A stretch of 64,000 nt of DNA from Paenibacillus pinisoli (lineage in GTDB: Bacteria > Bacillota > Bacilli > Paenibacillales > Paenibacillaceae): NCBI RefSeq assembly GCF_003605435.1, contig NZ_QXQB01000001.1:248001-312000 (forward strand), given 5' to 3'. The position numbers and the translations under genes were made by a program. The notes beneath the pieces are model-generated. The model was not told the origin of the DNA. It ran no database searches and saw only the letters and a program-made list of their open reading frames with translations. Below are positions 1 to 8,280 of this stretch, one piece after another (within the stretch, counting starts at the first letter, position 1; every line of letters starts with the position of its first letter).

Positions 1-1903
1 TGTTGTAGTCCTCGCCAAGCGCAATGAGGAAGACGAAAGCGTACAGCGGTATGGCGCCCTGAATGGCATCGAAGCCCATCAAATGATGAAGAATGAGCCA
101 GCCAAGTCCTAGCGCGGCTACATAAGACAGCAATACCGTTCCAATGAGATAGACCGTCGCCGTAATGGATCTGAGATAGAGCAGCAGCAATACGGCAATG
201 AGGCCGATAACCACCGGCATAATGACACGGTTGTCACGGTCGGTCAGCACTTTGGTATCATATTGCTCGGCCGTTTGTCCGCCAATCCATACTTGCTCTT
301 GCGCATTGGCAGAACCTGCCTCGCCAAGCGCCTGTTCCGCAGCGGATCTGATATGCGGAATCGCATCCATCGCAGCTTGCGAATACGGATTGATGCTGAG
401 CACGACACTGAAGGAGGCATAAGCGGGATCCACCTCGCTCACTGTCGGCTCAGAGACATGATCGACCTCTTGCACAGCGGCCAGCTTGCCCGCAAGATCG
501 GCTGCTTCGCCATTCTTCACCACGACAGTGACCGGTGCAAGCTCGCCTGGCGCATAGTTATTCTGAATGACTGTGAAACCTTCGCGGGACGGCATATCTT
601 CCGGGAAGGAAGACAGCAAATCATACGTATATTTGATGCCGGTCGAGCTTGCAGCCAGTATGCCAAGCACCGCAATGCAGGCAATTGTGACGGTCCATGG
701 CTTGCTTACGACTAGCTTGCCGACACGGTCGCCGAACGTTTTGCGCTTTTCTTTGGCCTCGTAAGCTTTGCCTTTCTTCGCCGCCCGCTCCTTCTCCATC
801 TCCTCTGTACGCGGGATGAACGGATAGAACGACTTCCTGCCGATGACCGACATGAGCGCAGGGATCAGCGTCAGGCTGGCAATCATCATAATCAGAATGG
901 CAAGGCTGAACGGCACCGCAAAGCGATCATATGCTCCGTATTTGGCAAGCATCAGCGCGAATAAGGAAAGCACAACGGTAAAGCCGCTCATCGCAATCGC
1001 CCCGGAGGCTCCCTTGAACGCGCGCACCAGCGCGGCCGATCGGCTGCTCTCCTTGGTCAGCTCCTGCCTAAAGCGTGTGATGAAGAACAGGCAATAATCC
1101 GTACCTGCTCCGAACAATAGCACGGTCATAATCGCAATCGCCTGCGAATCAACCGTGATCCACCCCTCTCCCGCCATCCAGCCAAGCAGCGGGCTTGTTA
1201 CAGCATAGGCGAATCCGACACCGATTAGCGGAATAAAGGCCAGCACCGGCGAACGGTAGATCAGCAGCAAGAGCACCAGAACAAGCAGTACAGTTGCGGC
1301 CATCAAGACAAAGTCGGCATTTTGGAACAGGTCAGTCGCATCGATCGAGATGCCGACCGGACCGCTAATGCGGGCGCTTAGATCCGAGGCCCCTTCAATG
1401 GGAACGGAGAAAGGATCGGAGCCGACGATCGCCGCCGCCATTTCTTTAATCTTCTCCATGTTTTCCTTCAGCAGCTCCGTCTCGGTCGCTTCAGCGAAGG
1501 CAACAGGCTGAGTCAGCGTCGAACCATCCTCCGAAGCGAATTGCTGCACAGCCGGCAGCGGCATCAAGTGCAGAGGAATCAGATCTCCCTGTGCTTCAAG
1601 CGGGTTCTCTGCCAGCTCCTTGGTCAACGCCTGAATCGATGCGTAATCCCCTTCGGTAAGCCCGCCATCGCGGTGCCACACGATGAGCGCAGGCACGCCC
1701 GCGCCGCTAGGGAAATACTGCTTGATCATTTCATCTGCCAGAACGGACGGGCTATCCGGCTGCAGATTAGGCGCGTTGTTCTTCTCCTTATCTCCGACAG
1801 GCGGCAACGAGACCGTCAAGATAGCGGCTAAGGCCACCCAGATCAGAATGGTTACCCACCTTGCATACTTTCCCGCAAAAAAAGCGGCCAGCTTGTTGAA
1901 CAT
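1..1903 (-). CDS. MMPL/RND-family membrane transporter (3' part beyond window)
   Basis: This is an MMPL-family exporter (YdfJ-like), cut by the left window edge, so about 634 N-terminal codons are present. The start ATG at 1903 is preceded by GGAGGAG. The protein opens with MFNKLAAFFAGKYARWVTIL, one membrane helix and then a large extracellular loop, as usual in the family. The remaining sequence alternates hydrophobic helices with loops and begins a second repeat near the left edge. MMPL proteins usually have about 700 or more residues, so roughly the last 100 are missing here. It diverges from a TetR regulator at 2035, with a near-palindrome between them, which suggests local repression. 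The substrate cannot be told from sequence; lipids or amphiphilic drugs are typical for the family. Confidence 0.85.
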   Translation of the reverse strand, partial: MFNKLAAFFAGKYARWVTILIWVALAAILTVSLPPVGDKEKNNAPNLQPDSPSVLADEMIKQYFPSGAGVPALIVWHRDGGLTEGDYASIQALTKELAENPLEAQGDLIPLHLMPLPAVQQFASEDGSTLTQPVAFAEATETELLKENMEKIKEMAAAIVGSDPFSVPIEGASDLSARISGPVGISIDATDLFQNADFVLMAATVLLVLVLLLLIYRSPVLAFIPLIGVGFAYAVTSPLLGWMAGEGWITVDSQAIAIMTVLLFGAGTDYCLFFITRFRQELTKESSRSAALVRAFKGASGAIAMSGFTVVLSLFALMLAKYGAYDRFAVPFSLAILIMMIASLTLIPALMSVIGRKSFYPFIPRTEEMEKERAAKKGKAYEAKEKRKTFGDRVGKLVVSKPWTVTIACIAVLGILAASSTGIKYTYDLLSSFPEDMPSREGFTVIQNNYAPGELAPVTVVVKNGEAADLAGKLAAVQEVDHVSEPTVSEVDPAYASFSVVLSINPYSQAAMDAIPHIRSAAEQALGEAGSANAQEQVWIGGQTAEQYDTKVLTDRDNRVIMPVVIGLIAVLLLLYLRSITATVYLIGTVLLSYVAALGLGWLILHHLMGFDAIQGAIPLYAFVFLIALGEDYN

Positions 1904-1980
1904 TCTCTACTCCTCCGTTTCGTTCCATCCAACTTAACGTTATAATAAAATCATATGATGAATTAATTATATATACCCGA

Positions 1981-1998
1981 AGGTTAATTAATCAACCT
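1981..1998. promoter_or_regulatory. Near-palindromic operator candidate between MMPL and tetR
   Basis: The 18-bp element AGGTTAATTAATCAACCT matches its own reverse complement at 16 of 18 positions. It lies in the AT-rich gap between the divergent MMPL and tetR starts. TetR-family proteins normally bind such short palindromes, so this is the likely operator. A second perfect 10-bp palindrome, ATCATATGAT, lies at 1950-1959. Confidence 0.5.
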
Positions 1999-2034
1999 AT
2001 AGTTTTGAATTTTTTTTGAATGGAGGATACGCAT

Positions 2035-2652
2035 TTGCAACCCACACCGCCAAAGCGCAGACCTGGCCGTCCGAAAGCGACCGGCACCCCGCCAACGATG
2101 GGACAAATATTGCGTACAGCTTCACAGCTGTTTATGGAGCAGGGATTTGAGAAAGTATCGCTCGAGAGCGTAGCGCAAGCTTGCGGCGTTACGAAGGCCA
2201 GCGTCTATTATTACTTCAGCAACAAGTCTGTGCTCTTCACGGAATGCCTGCTTTTTGTGCTAAAGATTGCCCATGACCAGACCGCCTTGATTGTGAATGG
2301 ACCCGGCACTCTGAGGGAACGTTTGCTTGAGGTCGCAAGAAAGCACATGCGCAATGCGCATATCGACTTCGAATCCATGATGCGGGAAGCATCGCTTGGA
2401 CTTGACGAAGAACAAATCGACCGTATTCGCGACGGAGAACAAGCGCTTCACCGGCTGCTGGCCAGCGTATTCCAACGCGCAATGGATGAGGGCGAGATCA
2501 GGCATAGGGATCCGATGCTGCTCTCACATGTCTTTACAGCTATGATGACGGTGCGCAACCGCAAAGAGATTGTGAACGATTTGCAAACTTTGGAACAAAC
2601 CTCCTCCGAGATCGTACAATTGCTATGGGACGGGCTCACTCCGCACAAGTGA
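2035..2652 (+). CDS. TetR/AcrR-family transcriptional regulator
   Basis: A TetR-type repressor with an N-terminal helix-turn-helix; residues around VAQACGVTKASVYYYFSNKS form the classic recognition region. The C-terminal half is the variable ligand and dimer domain. An in-frame ATG exists at 2020, but its own first bases form the GGAGG at 2022-2026. That motif is ideally spaced, 8 nt, from the TTG at 2035, so TTG is preferred as the start. It is divergent from the MMPL transporter, with the 1981-1998 near-palindrome in between, which suggests it controls that exporter and itself. The ligand is unknown. The N-terminus before the HTH is basic and proline-rich. Confidence 0.88.
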   Translation: MQPTPPKRRPGRPKATGTPPTMGQILRTASQLFMEQGFEKVSLESVAQACGVTKASVYYYFSNKSVLFTECLLFVLKIAHDQTALIVNGPGTLRERLLEVARKHMRNAHIDFESMMREASLGLDEEQIDRIRDGEQALHRLLASVFQRAMDEGEIRHRDPMLLSHVFTAMMTVRNRKEIVNDLQTLEQTSSEIVQLLWDGLTPHK

Positions 2653-2687
2653 GCCGCGCCGATGAGATGATGAACCGGAGGTACAAC

Positions 2688-2975
2688 ATGTTAAAAACCG
2701 CAATCGGCAGACTACGGGTAATCGGTCTATTAGAGGGGTTATCCTTCCTGGTTTTGCTATTCATTGCCATGCCGCTCAAGTATTGGGCTGATTCTCCTGG
2801 AATGGTCGCAATTGTCGGAAGCTTGCACGGTCTTTTGTTTGTGCTTTATATTTTGGCTGTTATTCACGTTACGCTCAAGCATCGCTGGTCATTCTGGAAG
2901 TTTGCCGCTGCCTGTATCGCCGCTATCCTGCCGTTCGGCCCGTTTGTAGTTGACCGCAAGCTGCTTCGCGACTAA
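2688..2975 (+). CDS. DUF3817 integral membrane protein
   Basis: A 95-residue protein with three predicted membrane segments. It contains GLLEGLSFLVLLFIAMPLKY near the N-terminus and a GSLHGLLFVLYILAV helix, the signature of the DUF3817 (YdzA-like) family. The ATG at 2688 follows GGAGG with a short spacer; an in-frame upstream extension to 2625 overlaps tetR and has no ribosome site. The gene starts 35 bp after tetR and is probably co-transcribed with it. A strong terminator follows. The function of the family is unknown. Confidence 0.75.
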   Translation: MLKTAIGRLRVIGLLEGLSFLVLLFIAMPLKYWADSPGMVAIVGSLHGLLFVLYILAVIHVTLKHRWSFWKFAAACIAAILPFGPFVVDRKLLRD

Positions 2976-2990
2976 GCCGCAGCATCATTG

Positions 2991-3033
2991 AGGCATCCGC
3001 ACTCCCCTCTGGAGCAGTGCGGATGCCTTTTTT
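2991..3033 (+). terminator. Intrinsic terminator after tetR-DUF3817
   Basis: A 13-bp stem (AGGCATCCGCACT paired with AGTGCGGATGCCT) is followed by a run of T. It ends the plus-strand tetR-DUF3817 unit. Confidence 0.85.
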
Positions 3034-3141
3034 CTGCCCTGTCACGGACCATAAGAGCAAGAATGCGGACGAACCTCTCCCTATCGGCCTGATAAGATGG
3101 TATCGTAATAAGACAAGACAGGAGATGCAGGAGGCTTAGGT

Positions 3142-3717
3142 ATGAACCCGTTATCCTTTGACGAAATGTGGGCCCGCATTATGGCATGCGACAGCAGCTA
3201 TGACGGCTTGTTCTATACGGCGGTGAAAACAACCGGCATCTATTGCCGTCCTTCGTGCCGGTCTCGCAAGCCGAAGAAAGTCAATGTCGAGTTCTATCTT
3301 CATATGGATGATGCGGAGACGGCCGGTTACCGCGCCTGCAAGAGATGCCGCCCGGAGAACGAGCATTCGCCGAATGTCGGCGTTGTTCGCGAGGTAAAGG
3401 AGTTTCTGATACGTCATCATAAGCAGAAGCTGGAACTAAAGGACATTGCTCAGCATGTCGGGCTCAGCGCCTACCACCTGGATCGGCTGTTCAAGCAGGA
3501 AACCTCCGTGACCCCTCGTGTATTTCTGGAGAAAATCCGGATGGACCGCGCAGCGCATCTGCTCATGCATACCGGACAGTCGAATCTGGAGATTTGCTAT
3601 GAAGTCGGCTTCCTCAGCCCTTCCAGCTTCTACAAGGCGTTCCGCCAAGCGATGGGCTGCTCGCCTTCGGAATACCGCAAAACAATTCACATGGCACAGG
3701 AGGAGTCATCATCATGA
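3142..3717 (+). CDS. adaA: AdaA: methylphosphotriester-DNA methyltransferase and AraC-type activator
   Basis: This is the B. subtilis-type AdaA sensor of DNA alkylation. Residues 1-75 form the zinc-bound Ada domain with four cysteines at 35, 39, 66 and 69; Cys35 (in TGIYCRPSC) corresponds to the methyl-accepting Cys38 of E. coli Ada. Residues 85-185 hold two AraC-type helix-turn-helices (IAQHVGLSAYHLDRLFKQ, then a second one before the MGCSPSEYRK ending). In the family, methyl transfer from phosphotriesters turns the protein into an activator of the ada operon. The start at 3142 is preceded by GGAGG. The stop overlaps the next start as ATGA, so ogt is translationally coupled. Confidence 0.93.
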   Translation: MNPLSFDEMWARIMACDSSYDGLFYTAVKTTGIYCRPSCRSRKPKKVNVEFYLHMDDAETAGYRACKRCRPENEHSPNVGVVREVKEFLIRHHKQKLELKDIAQHVGLSAYHLDRLFKQETSVTPRVFLEKIRMDRAAHLLMHTGQSNLEICYEVGFLSPSSFYKAFRQAMGCSPSEYRKTIHMAQEESSS

Positions 3718-4205
3718 CCATATATAAGCTGGATATCAACACCCCGATCGGAGTGCTGGAGATCGTCGGCTCCAGCTCTGAAGTACTGTCGATTCTCTTT
3801 CCGGACCGGGAAGAGCCCCTCTATCGCTGCCAGTCCGATACGCCGGATGCGCTGCAGCTTTGCGCCAAGCAAATGGAAGAGTATTTCAACGGCAAACGGT
3901 CGGAGTTCGCTTTTCCCTACCGCTATGAAGGCACGGCTTTCCAGTCGCAAGTATGGAATGCGCTGAAGGAAGTTCCGTTCGCCAGGACCGGCACTTATCA
4001 GGGACTCGCTCAAGCAATCGGCAGGGAGAAAGCCGTAAGAGCCGTCGGCAGCGCGAATGGCAGGAACAAGCTGAGCATCGTCATACCGTGCCACCGCATT
4101 ATCGGCTCGAACGGCGCCCTGACGGGTTATGCCGGCGGCTTGTGGCGCAAGGAATGGCTGCTTCGCCATGAGCAGGCCGTTGCGCAGCGCCAGGCAGAGC
4201 AGTAA
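3714..4205 (+). CDS. ogt: Methylated-DNA--protein-cysteine methyltransferase (AdaB/Ogt)
   Basis: A suicide O6-alkylguanine-DNA repair protein of 163 residues. The C-terminal domain carries the diagnostic active site, IVIPCHRIIGSNG, with acceptor Cys126, and the preceding AVGSANGRNKL DNA-binding helix region. The N-terminal domain is the usual RNase H-like half. It overlaps adaA by 4 bp, forming the split two-gene equivalent of E. coli Ada, and should be induced by alkylation through AdaA. Length is normal and all key residues are present. The gene name adaB would also be appropriate. Confidence 0.93.
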   Translation: MTIYKLDINTPIGVLEIVGSSSEVLSILFPDREEPLYRCQSDTPDALQLCAKQMEEYFNGKRSEFAFPYRYEGTAFQSQVWNALKEVPFARTGTYQGLAQAIGREKAVRAVGSANGRNKLSIVIPCHRIIGSNGALTGYAGGLWRKEWLLRHEQAVAQRQAEQ

Positions 4206-4241
4206 ACGGCTGCTCCAGACGGCATCGCCCCCTATGTATGG

Positions 4242-4290
4242 CAATAAGCCCGAATTCACGCGATAGCAGCGGAATCCGGGCTTATTGTTG
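4242..4290. terminator. Bidirectional terminator between ogt and uppP
   Basis: An 11-bp stem, CAATAAGCCCG paired with CGGGCTTATTG, lies between the convergent ogt and uppP genes. It can serve both strands, though the T-run is short. Confidence 0.65.
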
Positions 4291-4301
4291 TTCATGGACG
4301 A

Positions 4302-5090
4302 TTATAGAATGATGAAGAAAAATAATGCCGCGAGTGCAAACCGGTAATATGCAAAGTAGCTGAGACGAAGCTTTTTCATCATATTGATGAAGGTGACTAC
4401 AGCGATCATACCCACGACAAATGCAGAGATTAGTCCGATCAGGAACAGAGGCATGTCCCCCATTGTCAGAAACTCCCGGCTTCCAACCAGATCGACCGCG
4501 CTTGCGCCGGCCATAATCGGCACCGATACGATGAACGTAAATTCGGCCGCCGCTTTCTGGCTAGTACCTGCCAGCATGCCGCCGGAGATTGTCGATCCGG
4601 AACGGGAGAAGCCCGGCCATAGCGATAATATCTGGAAGCAGCCGATGATGAACGCCTGCTTGTACGTAATGTCGTCAAGCTCCTCCGCAACAATCTTCCG
4701 CTTCGACCTGTCGGCGACAATCATCAATATGCCGCCTAATACGAGGCCGACCAACACGGTGGTCGGGCCAAACAAATAATCTTTGATTACGCTATGAAGC
4801 AGAACTGCCAGTACGGATGCCGGCAGCATCGCCAGCGCGACGTGCATCGCGTTCAATCCGCTGCCCTTCTTCAAATTGAAATTAAGCAGCTTGACGAACC
4901 TCTGTCTGTACAGGACAAGTACGGCCAGCACAGCGCCGAGCTGAATGACCACCTCGAACGTCTTGGCACGGTCTCCAGTGAAATTCAGCAGCTCCCCGGT
5001 CAGAATCAAATGTCCCGTCGACGATACGGGCAGAAATTCCGTCAAGCCTTCTACAACGCCCATAATAATCGCCTTGATAATATCTTCCAT
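4302..5090 (-). CDS. uppP: Undecaprenyl-diphosphatase (BacA/UppP)
   Basis: An integral membrane enzyme that dephosphorylates undecaprenyl pyrophosphate to recycle the lipid carrier for peptidoglycan and other wall polymers. It has the two family signatures: EGLTEFLPVSSTGHLI near the N-terminus and PGFSRSGSTISGG, including the catalytic arginine, in the second half. About eight hydrophobic helices are visible. The start is taken as the ATG at 5090 (MEDIIKAIIMGVVEGL), which matches the usual N-terminus; an ATG at 5108 would add six residues. Loss or overexpression of uppP typically alters bacitracin sensitivity. The gene stands alone, convergent to ogt. Confidence 0.93.
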   Translation of the reverse strand: MEDIIKAIIMGVVEGLTEFLPVSSTGHLILTGELLNFTGDRAKTFEVVIQLGAVLAVLVLYRQRFVKLLNFNLKKGSGLNAMHVALAMLPASVLAVLLHSVIKDYLFGPTTVLVGLVLGGILMIVADRSKRKIVAEELDDITYKQAFIIGCFQILSLWPGFSRSGSTISGGMLAGTSQKAAAEFTFIVSVPIMAGASAVDLVGSREFLTMGDMPLFLIGLISAFVVGMIAVVTFINMMKKLRLSYFAYYRFALAALFFFIIL

Positions 5091-5142
5091 CTTGCTCACT
5101 CTCCCCAATAATTAACCACGGCAGTCCGGCCTCTCTTACAGC

Positions 5143-6465
5143 TTATGCATGTCCATACTGGCTCATTTCACTTTCGGCCGAATCGGTATAAATTTCAATC
5201 TTCCGGATGCGATGCTCGTCCCTTTCCCTGATGACAAAGATCGCGTTGCCGTAGCTCCAGCTCTCGCCTTTTGGCAGATCGGGCCGCTGCATGAAAAGCC
5301 AGCCTCCGATCGTATCCGCCTCGTCGCTCTGAAGCTGCAGCCCCGCCGCTTCATTCACTTCGCTGAGGAGCGCTTTTCCGTTAACCAAATAATGCTCTTG
5401 CTCCAGCCTCTCGATCTCCAGTTCTTCGTCCTCGTCGAATTCGTCTCGGATATCTCCGACAATCTCTTCGATCATGTCTTCAATCGTAATCAGTCCGGAC
5501 GTTCCGCCATATTCGTCGAGAAGGATAGCCAGGTGGACCCGCTCCAGCTGCATCATGCGCAGCAGCTGATTGACCGGCATCGCATCCGGCACGGTCAGCG
5601 GCGGCTGGATAATCTTCTTGAGCTCCGTGGCTCCGCCGTCACCGTCTTTAAAGTCATGCAGAAATAGATTTTTGGTGTTGAGAATGCCGATAATATTGTC
5701 CTTGTCCCCTTTGGCGACGGGGAATCTTGTATACTGCTCCTTCTTGATAATGTTGATGTTCTCTTCCTTGCTGTTCTCGATATACAGACATACCATGTCG
5801 GTCCTGGGCACCATAATTTCGCGCGCAAGCCTCTCGTCAAAGTCGAATATCCGGTTCACATAGCCGTATTCGTTTTTGTTGATCTTCCCGCTCTCATAGC
5901 TGTCCGACAGAATCATGCGTATCTCTTCCTCAGAATGGGCATCGTGCTCGCTTGCCGGCTGGAAGCCAAGCAGCCGCACCAGCTTGTTCGCAGAGCCGTT
6001 CAACAGCCAGATGAACGGGTACATCGCTTTATAGAACAGAATGATATAGGGAGTCGTGAATTGGCTCACCTTCTCTGATCTTATAATAGCGACAGTCTTC
6101 GGCGCAAGTTCACCCAGCACCACATGCAAGTAGGTCACCAACATAAAGGCGATGACAAAGGAGAGGGCGGTTGCCAACTGCCCTTGGATGCCCGCCCAAT
6201 CGAACAAAGGATGAATCAACTTCTCGATCGTTGGCTCGCCCAGCCAGCCGAGACCAAGCGCTGTAATCGTAATGCCCAGCTGGCAGGCGGACAAATATCC
6301 GTCCAGGTGAGTGGTAACTTGCTGAATCGCCTTGGCGTTTTTGAGGCCCTCGTCTACCATTTGCTGCACGCGGCTCGCTCTCAATCGTATAATCGCAAAT
6401 TCCGTCGCGACAAAAAAAGCAGTAAGCACAAGGAGCAGCGCAAAAAGAATAAGATTAACAGCCAT
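5143..6465 (-). CDS. CNNM/CBS-domain membrane protein (HlyC/CorC family)
   Basis: A 440-residue protein with the three-part plan of the CorC/YhdP/YugS group. It has an N-terminal DUF21/CNNM membrane domain (residues 1 to about 190, starting [19 protein letters not shown]), a CBS pair (about 205-330, with [18 protein letters not shown] and [20 protein letters not shown]) and a C-terminal CorC_HlyC domain. These proteins are linked to magnesium or cobalt efflux and ion homeostasis. The start at 6465 has GGGAG upstream; an earlier in-frame ATG at 6522 gives an unlikely arginine-rich extension. The gap down to the next gene contains a short hairpin (6500-6518) without a T-run. Confidence 0.88.
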   Translation of the reverse strand: MAVNLILFALLLVLTAFFVATEFAIIRLRASRVQQMVDEGLKNAKAIQQVTTHLDGYLSACQLGITITALGLGWLGEPTIEKLIHPLFDWAGIQGQLATALSFVIAFMLVTYLHVVLGELAPKTVAIIRSEKVSQFTTPYIILFYKAMYPFIWLLNGSANKLVRLLGFQPASEHDAHSEEEIRMILSDSYESGKINKNEYGYVNRIFDFDERLAREIMVPRTDMVCLYIENSKEENINIIKKEQYTRFPVAKGDKDNIIGILNTKNLFLHDFKDGDGGATELKKIIQPPLTVPDAMPVNQLLRMMQLERVHLAILLDEYGGTSGLITIEDMIEEIVGDIRDEFDEDEELEIERLEQEHYLVNGKALLSEVNEAAGLQLQSDEADTIGGWLFMQRPDLPKGESWSYGNAIFVIRERDEHRIRKIEIYTDSAESEMSQYGHA

Positions 6466-6600
6466 GGAGTGGCTCCCTTCAGGTGGCGTAGATGCGCGAA
6501 GAAGCCTTCTCGGCTTCTCCACTTATACAGCCTTGCCCGTATTGGAAACCATCATACTCCATGGCTTTCAAGTCGTTCTATGATTCTGCATCGCCAATCA

Positions 6601-7749
6601 TTACCAGGGCGGAGAATCGTCCTCCCCGCCGCTGCTCTGGTATCCGCCACCATGATGATCTTGAGCATCCTCATCAGATGGCTTGCCCGTTCCAATAATC
6701 GGCAGCACCTCCGTCAGCTCGCGCGGCTGCAGGAGCTCCACCGGAGACATGCCCTTCTCGAATTGGAATCCATCGCCTTCGACGACGACGACATACTTGC
6801 CGTTATGCTTGGCGAAGTGGATGCTGTCGCCGAAATCCGACAATAATCCCTTGACTGTAACGCCGCCAAGCTTGAAGACGAACGGCAGATCCGGCTTCTG
6901 CTCCACAAGCGCCGCTGAAGCATGCTCCACCTGCTCCTGCGACCACCATTCCTGCAGGTCGCGTTTCTCGCTGGCAGCCCATACCTCTACCGCATTTACT
7001 TCTTCGCTTCGCTCCGTGCTCGTCTCATCCTGCCATTTGTCGGCGATGAATTGATGCACCATCTCCACAACCTGCTCTCCGATCACCTCCGGAAGCGGCT
7101 TCTCATAGGAGACATACTTCAAGAAATCCTCGAAGTATCTGGCATGGGACGCCTGATGAATTTTCAGCTCCCAATGATCAAGCGCTCCCTCCTCATGCAT
7201 ATGAGGATATTGAATCGACTTGATGCTGCGCGCGCTGATGGCCATATCCACCTGTGTAATGAGGCTTCGCTCATCTGAGATGCGGGCGATTTTCGGCTCG
7301 AAATCGCACTTCAGCAGAAAGAGGAACGGCTCGTTGAAATACGTATTAAGCGTGGACAATGCGATAATGAATGCGCCGCCCCGCACAGCGCTTGTATCCA
7401 TATAGATGCGGACCAGCTCGTCGGCGATGCCGAGGAAACGGTCCTTCGTATCTGCATCCCTAAGTCGCTGAAATAAATTATAGTTCTGGTTGCTGCCCAG
7501 CTCATAGCCCGGCTCCACCATGAAACGGCCGATTTTTGTCGGAGCGTTCGCTGTATTCGGATTGCGCTCCACTTTCCGTTTTACGATCCGCACAAATTCA
7601 TCGTCCAAGAAGTTTTTAAGCTCGCTCTGCTCGTAATCATCGCCATCCAGCGTCTGATAATGCTTAAAGCGCCTGCCTGACGATGCCGCCGATTGGTCGC
7701 CATCGGTATGAATGACGAAAAAAGATAAATAATGCATGCGAAAATCCAA
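6601..7749 (-). CDS. DUF3900-type protein
   Basis: A soluble protein of about 380 residues that I match, from memory, to the DUF3900 family of Bacilli. Features seen are MHYLSFFVIHTDGD at the start, ELKNFLDDEFVRIVKRKVER, PTKIGRFMVEPGYELGSN, a long middle region with ISDERSLITQVDMAISARSI, and a Gly/Asp/His-rich disordered C-terminal tail. Two starts compete. The ATG at 7756-7758 is only one base from the GGAGG, whereas the in-frame TTG at 7749 is 9 nt away, so TTG is preferred. The function is unknown. The family name is less certain than the coding status. Confidence 0.7.
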   Translation of the reverse strand: MDFRMHYLSFFVIHTDGDQSAASSGRRFKHYQTLDGDDYEQSELKNFLDDEFVRIVKRKVERNPNTANAPTKIGRFMVEPGYELGSNQNYNLFQRLRDADTKDRFLGIADELVRIYMDTSAVRGGAFIIALSTLNTYFNEPFLFLLKCDFEPKIARISDERSLITQVDMAISARSIKSIQYPHMHEEGALDHWELKIHQASHARYFEDFLKYVSYEKPLPEVIGEQVVEMVHQFIADKWQDETSTERSEEVNAVEVWAASEKRDLQEWWSQEQVEHASAALVEQKPDLPFVFKLGGVTVKGLLSDFGDSIHFAKHNGKYVVVVEGDGFQFEKGMSPVELLQPRELTEVLPIIGTGKPSDEDAQDHHGGGYQSSGGEDDSPPW

Positions 7750-7872
7750 ATCTATCATTCCTCCACGGTTGCTGGTGTCATTGTTATAGATTAGCACATC
7801 CCGGCGCGTGGAGGATAGACGATTATGAGCAAGATCCGGCTGCACCTCTTCATGACAGCCTTTATATTTGCA

Positions 7873-8052
7873 TTACCTCGTGTCAAGTCCGCATTCTTCT
7901 TCCATTGGAACCTTCAGTCCGCGATCCGCAATCGTATCGGCCAATATGCGGATAAAGAAAGGGTCGCAGCCGTATCTCACCGCTTCGCAGTAACATTGAA
8001 TCAGCTCGTCGTTGGGCAGCTTTGATTGATGAATGGTGTATCGCACATGCAT
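7873..8052 (-). CDS. Sda-like sporulation histidine-kinase inhibitor
   Basis: A 59-residue protein whose residues 11-46 align without gaps to B. subtilis Sda, the helical-hairpin inhibitor of KinA/KinB that blocks sporulation after replication damage. Conserved positions include KL, the LI before the tyrosine, A, FI, I and R-x-L (KLPNDELIQCYCEAV... then FIRILADTIADRGL). I chose the ATG at 8052. An upstream in-frame ATG at 8103 lies only about 4 nt from the expected transcription start, and the same leader sequence recurs non-coding at about 10.05 kb. A purine-rich AGGAAGAGAG precedes 8052. It is probably controlled by the neighbouring SARP-type regulator. The acidic C-terminal extension is not in B. 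subtilis Sda. Confidence 0.65.
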   Translation of the reverse strand: MHVRYTIHQSKLPNDELIQCYCEAVRYGCDPFFIRILADTIADRGLKVPMEEECGLDTR

Positions 8053-8113
8053 AACCGCGTCTCTCTTCCTATTGATTTTGAAATCTTCGCCATAATTCGA
8101 CATTTCTACCTTC

Positions 8114-8146
8114 ATTATAGAGATTAGGACTGAAAGATCGCTGAAA
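8114..8146 (-). promoter_or_regulatory. Activator-type promoter A with 11-bp direct repeats (sda-like gene)
   Basis: On the minus strand a perfect TATAAT (8114-8119) is preceded by two TTTCAG elements (plus-strand CTGAAA at 8130-8135 and 8141-8146). They are exactly 11 bp apart, and the nearer lies 10 bp from the -10 box. No good -35 exists. This is the geometry of SARP activator sites. The same layout recurs at 10071-10103. Confidence 0.65.
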
Positions 8147-8149
8147 CCC

Positions 8150-8189
8150 CCAGCAATCCCAACTTCATGTAGATGGAGCGGATTGCTGG
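8150..8189. repeat. 10-bp inverted repeat upstream of promoter A
   Basis: A perfect 10-bp inverted repeat, CCAGCAATCC (8150-8159) and GGATTGCTGG (8180-8189), sits just upstream of the direct repeats. It has no T-run on the minus strand. It could be an operator or a 3' RNA hairpin; its role is unknown. Confidence 0.4.
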
Positions 8190-8246
8190 TGAACCGATAC
8201 TTATTATCTCAATGCGGCTATAGTATAGAGTCTGTCGAATCCAAGC

Positions 8247-8274
8247 AAAAAAGACCCGGCCAGACGGCCGGATC
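8247..8274 (-). terminator. Intrinsic terminator of the SARP-type regulator gene
   Basis: A nine-pair stem (GATCCGGCC with GGCCGGGTC, one wobble) with a 4-nt loop is followed by six T on the minus strand, just past the regulator stop. Confidence 0.85.
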
Positions 8275-8280
8275 TTTACG

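Noticed and set aside
6500-6518. Terminator between the DUF3900 and CBS-domain genes
   Set aside because: AGAAGCC/GGCTTCT forms a hairpin but is not followed by a T-run on either strand.
8053-8103. N-terminal extension MSNYGED... of the Sda-like protein
   Set aside because: The ATG at 8103 lies about 4 nt from the expected transcription start, its ribosome-site-like bases precede that start, and the matching leader at about 10.04 kb has CTG and an early stop, so the block is better explained as a shared untranslated leader.
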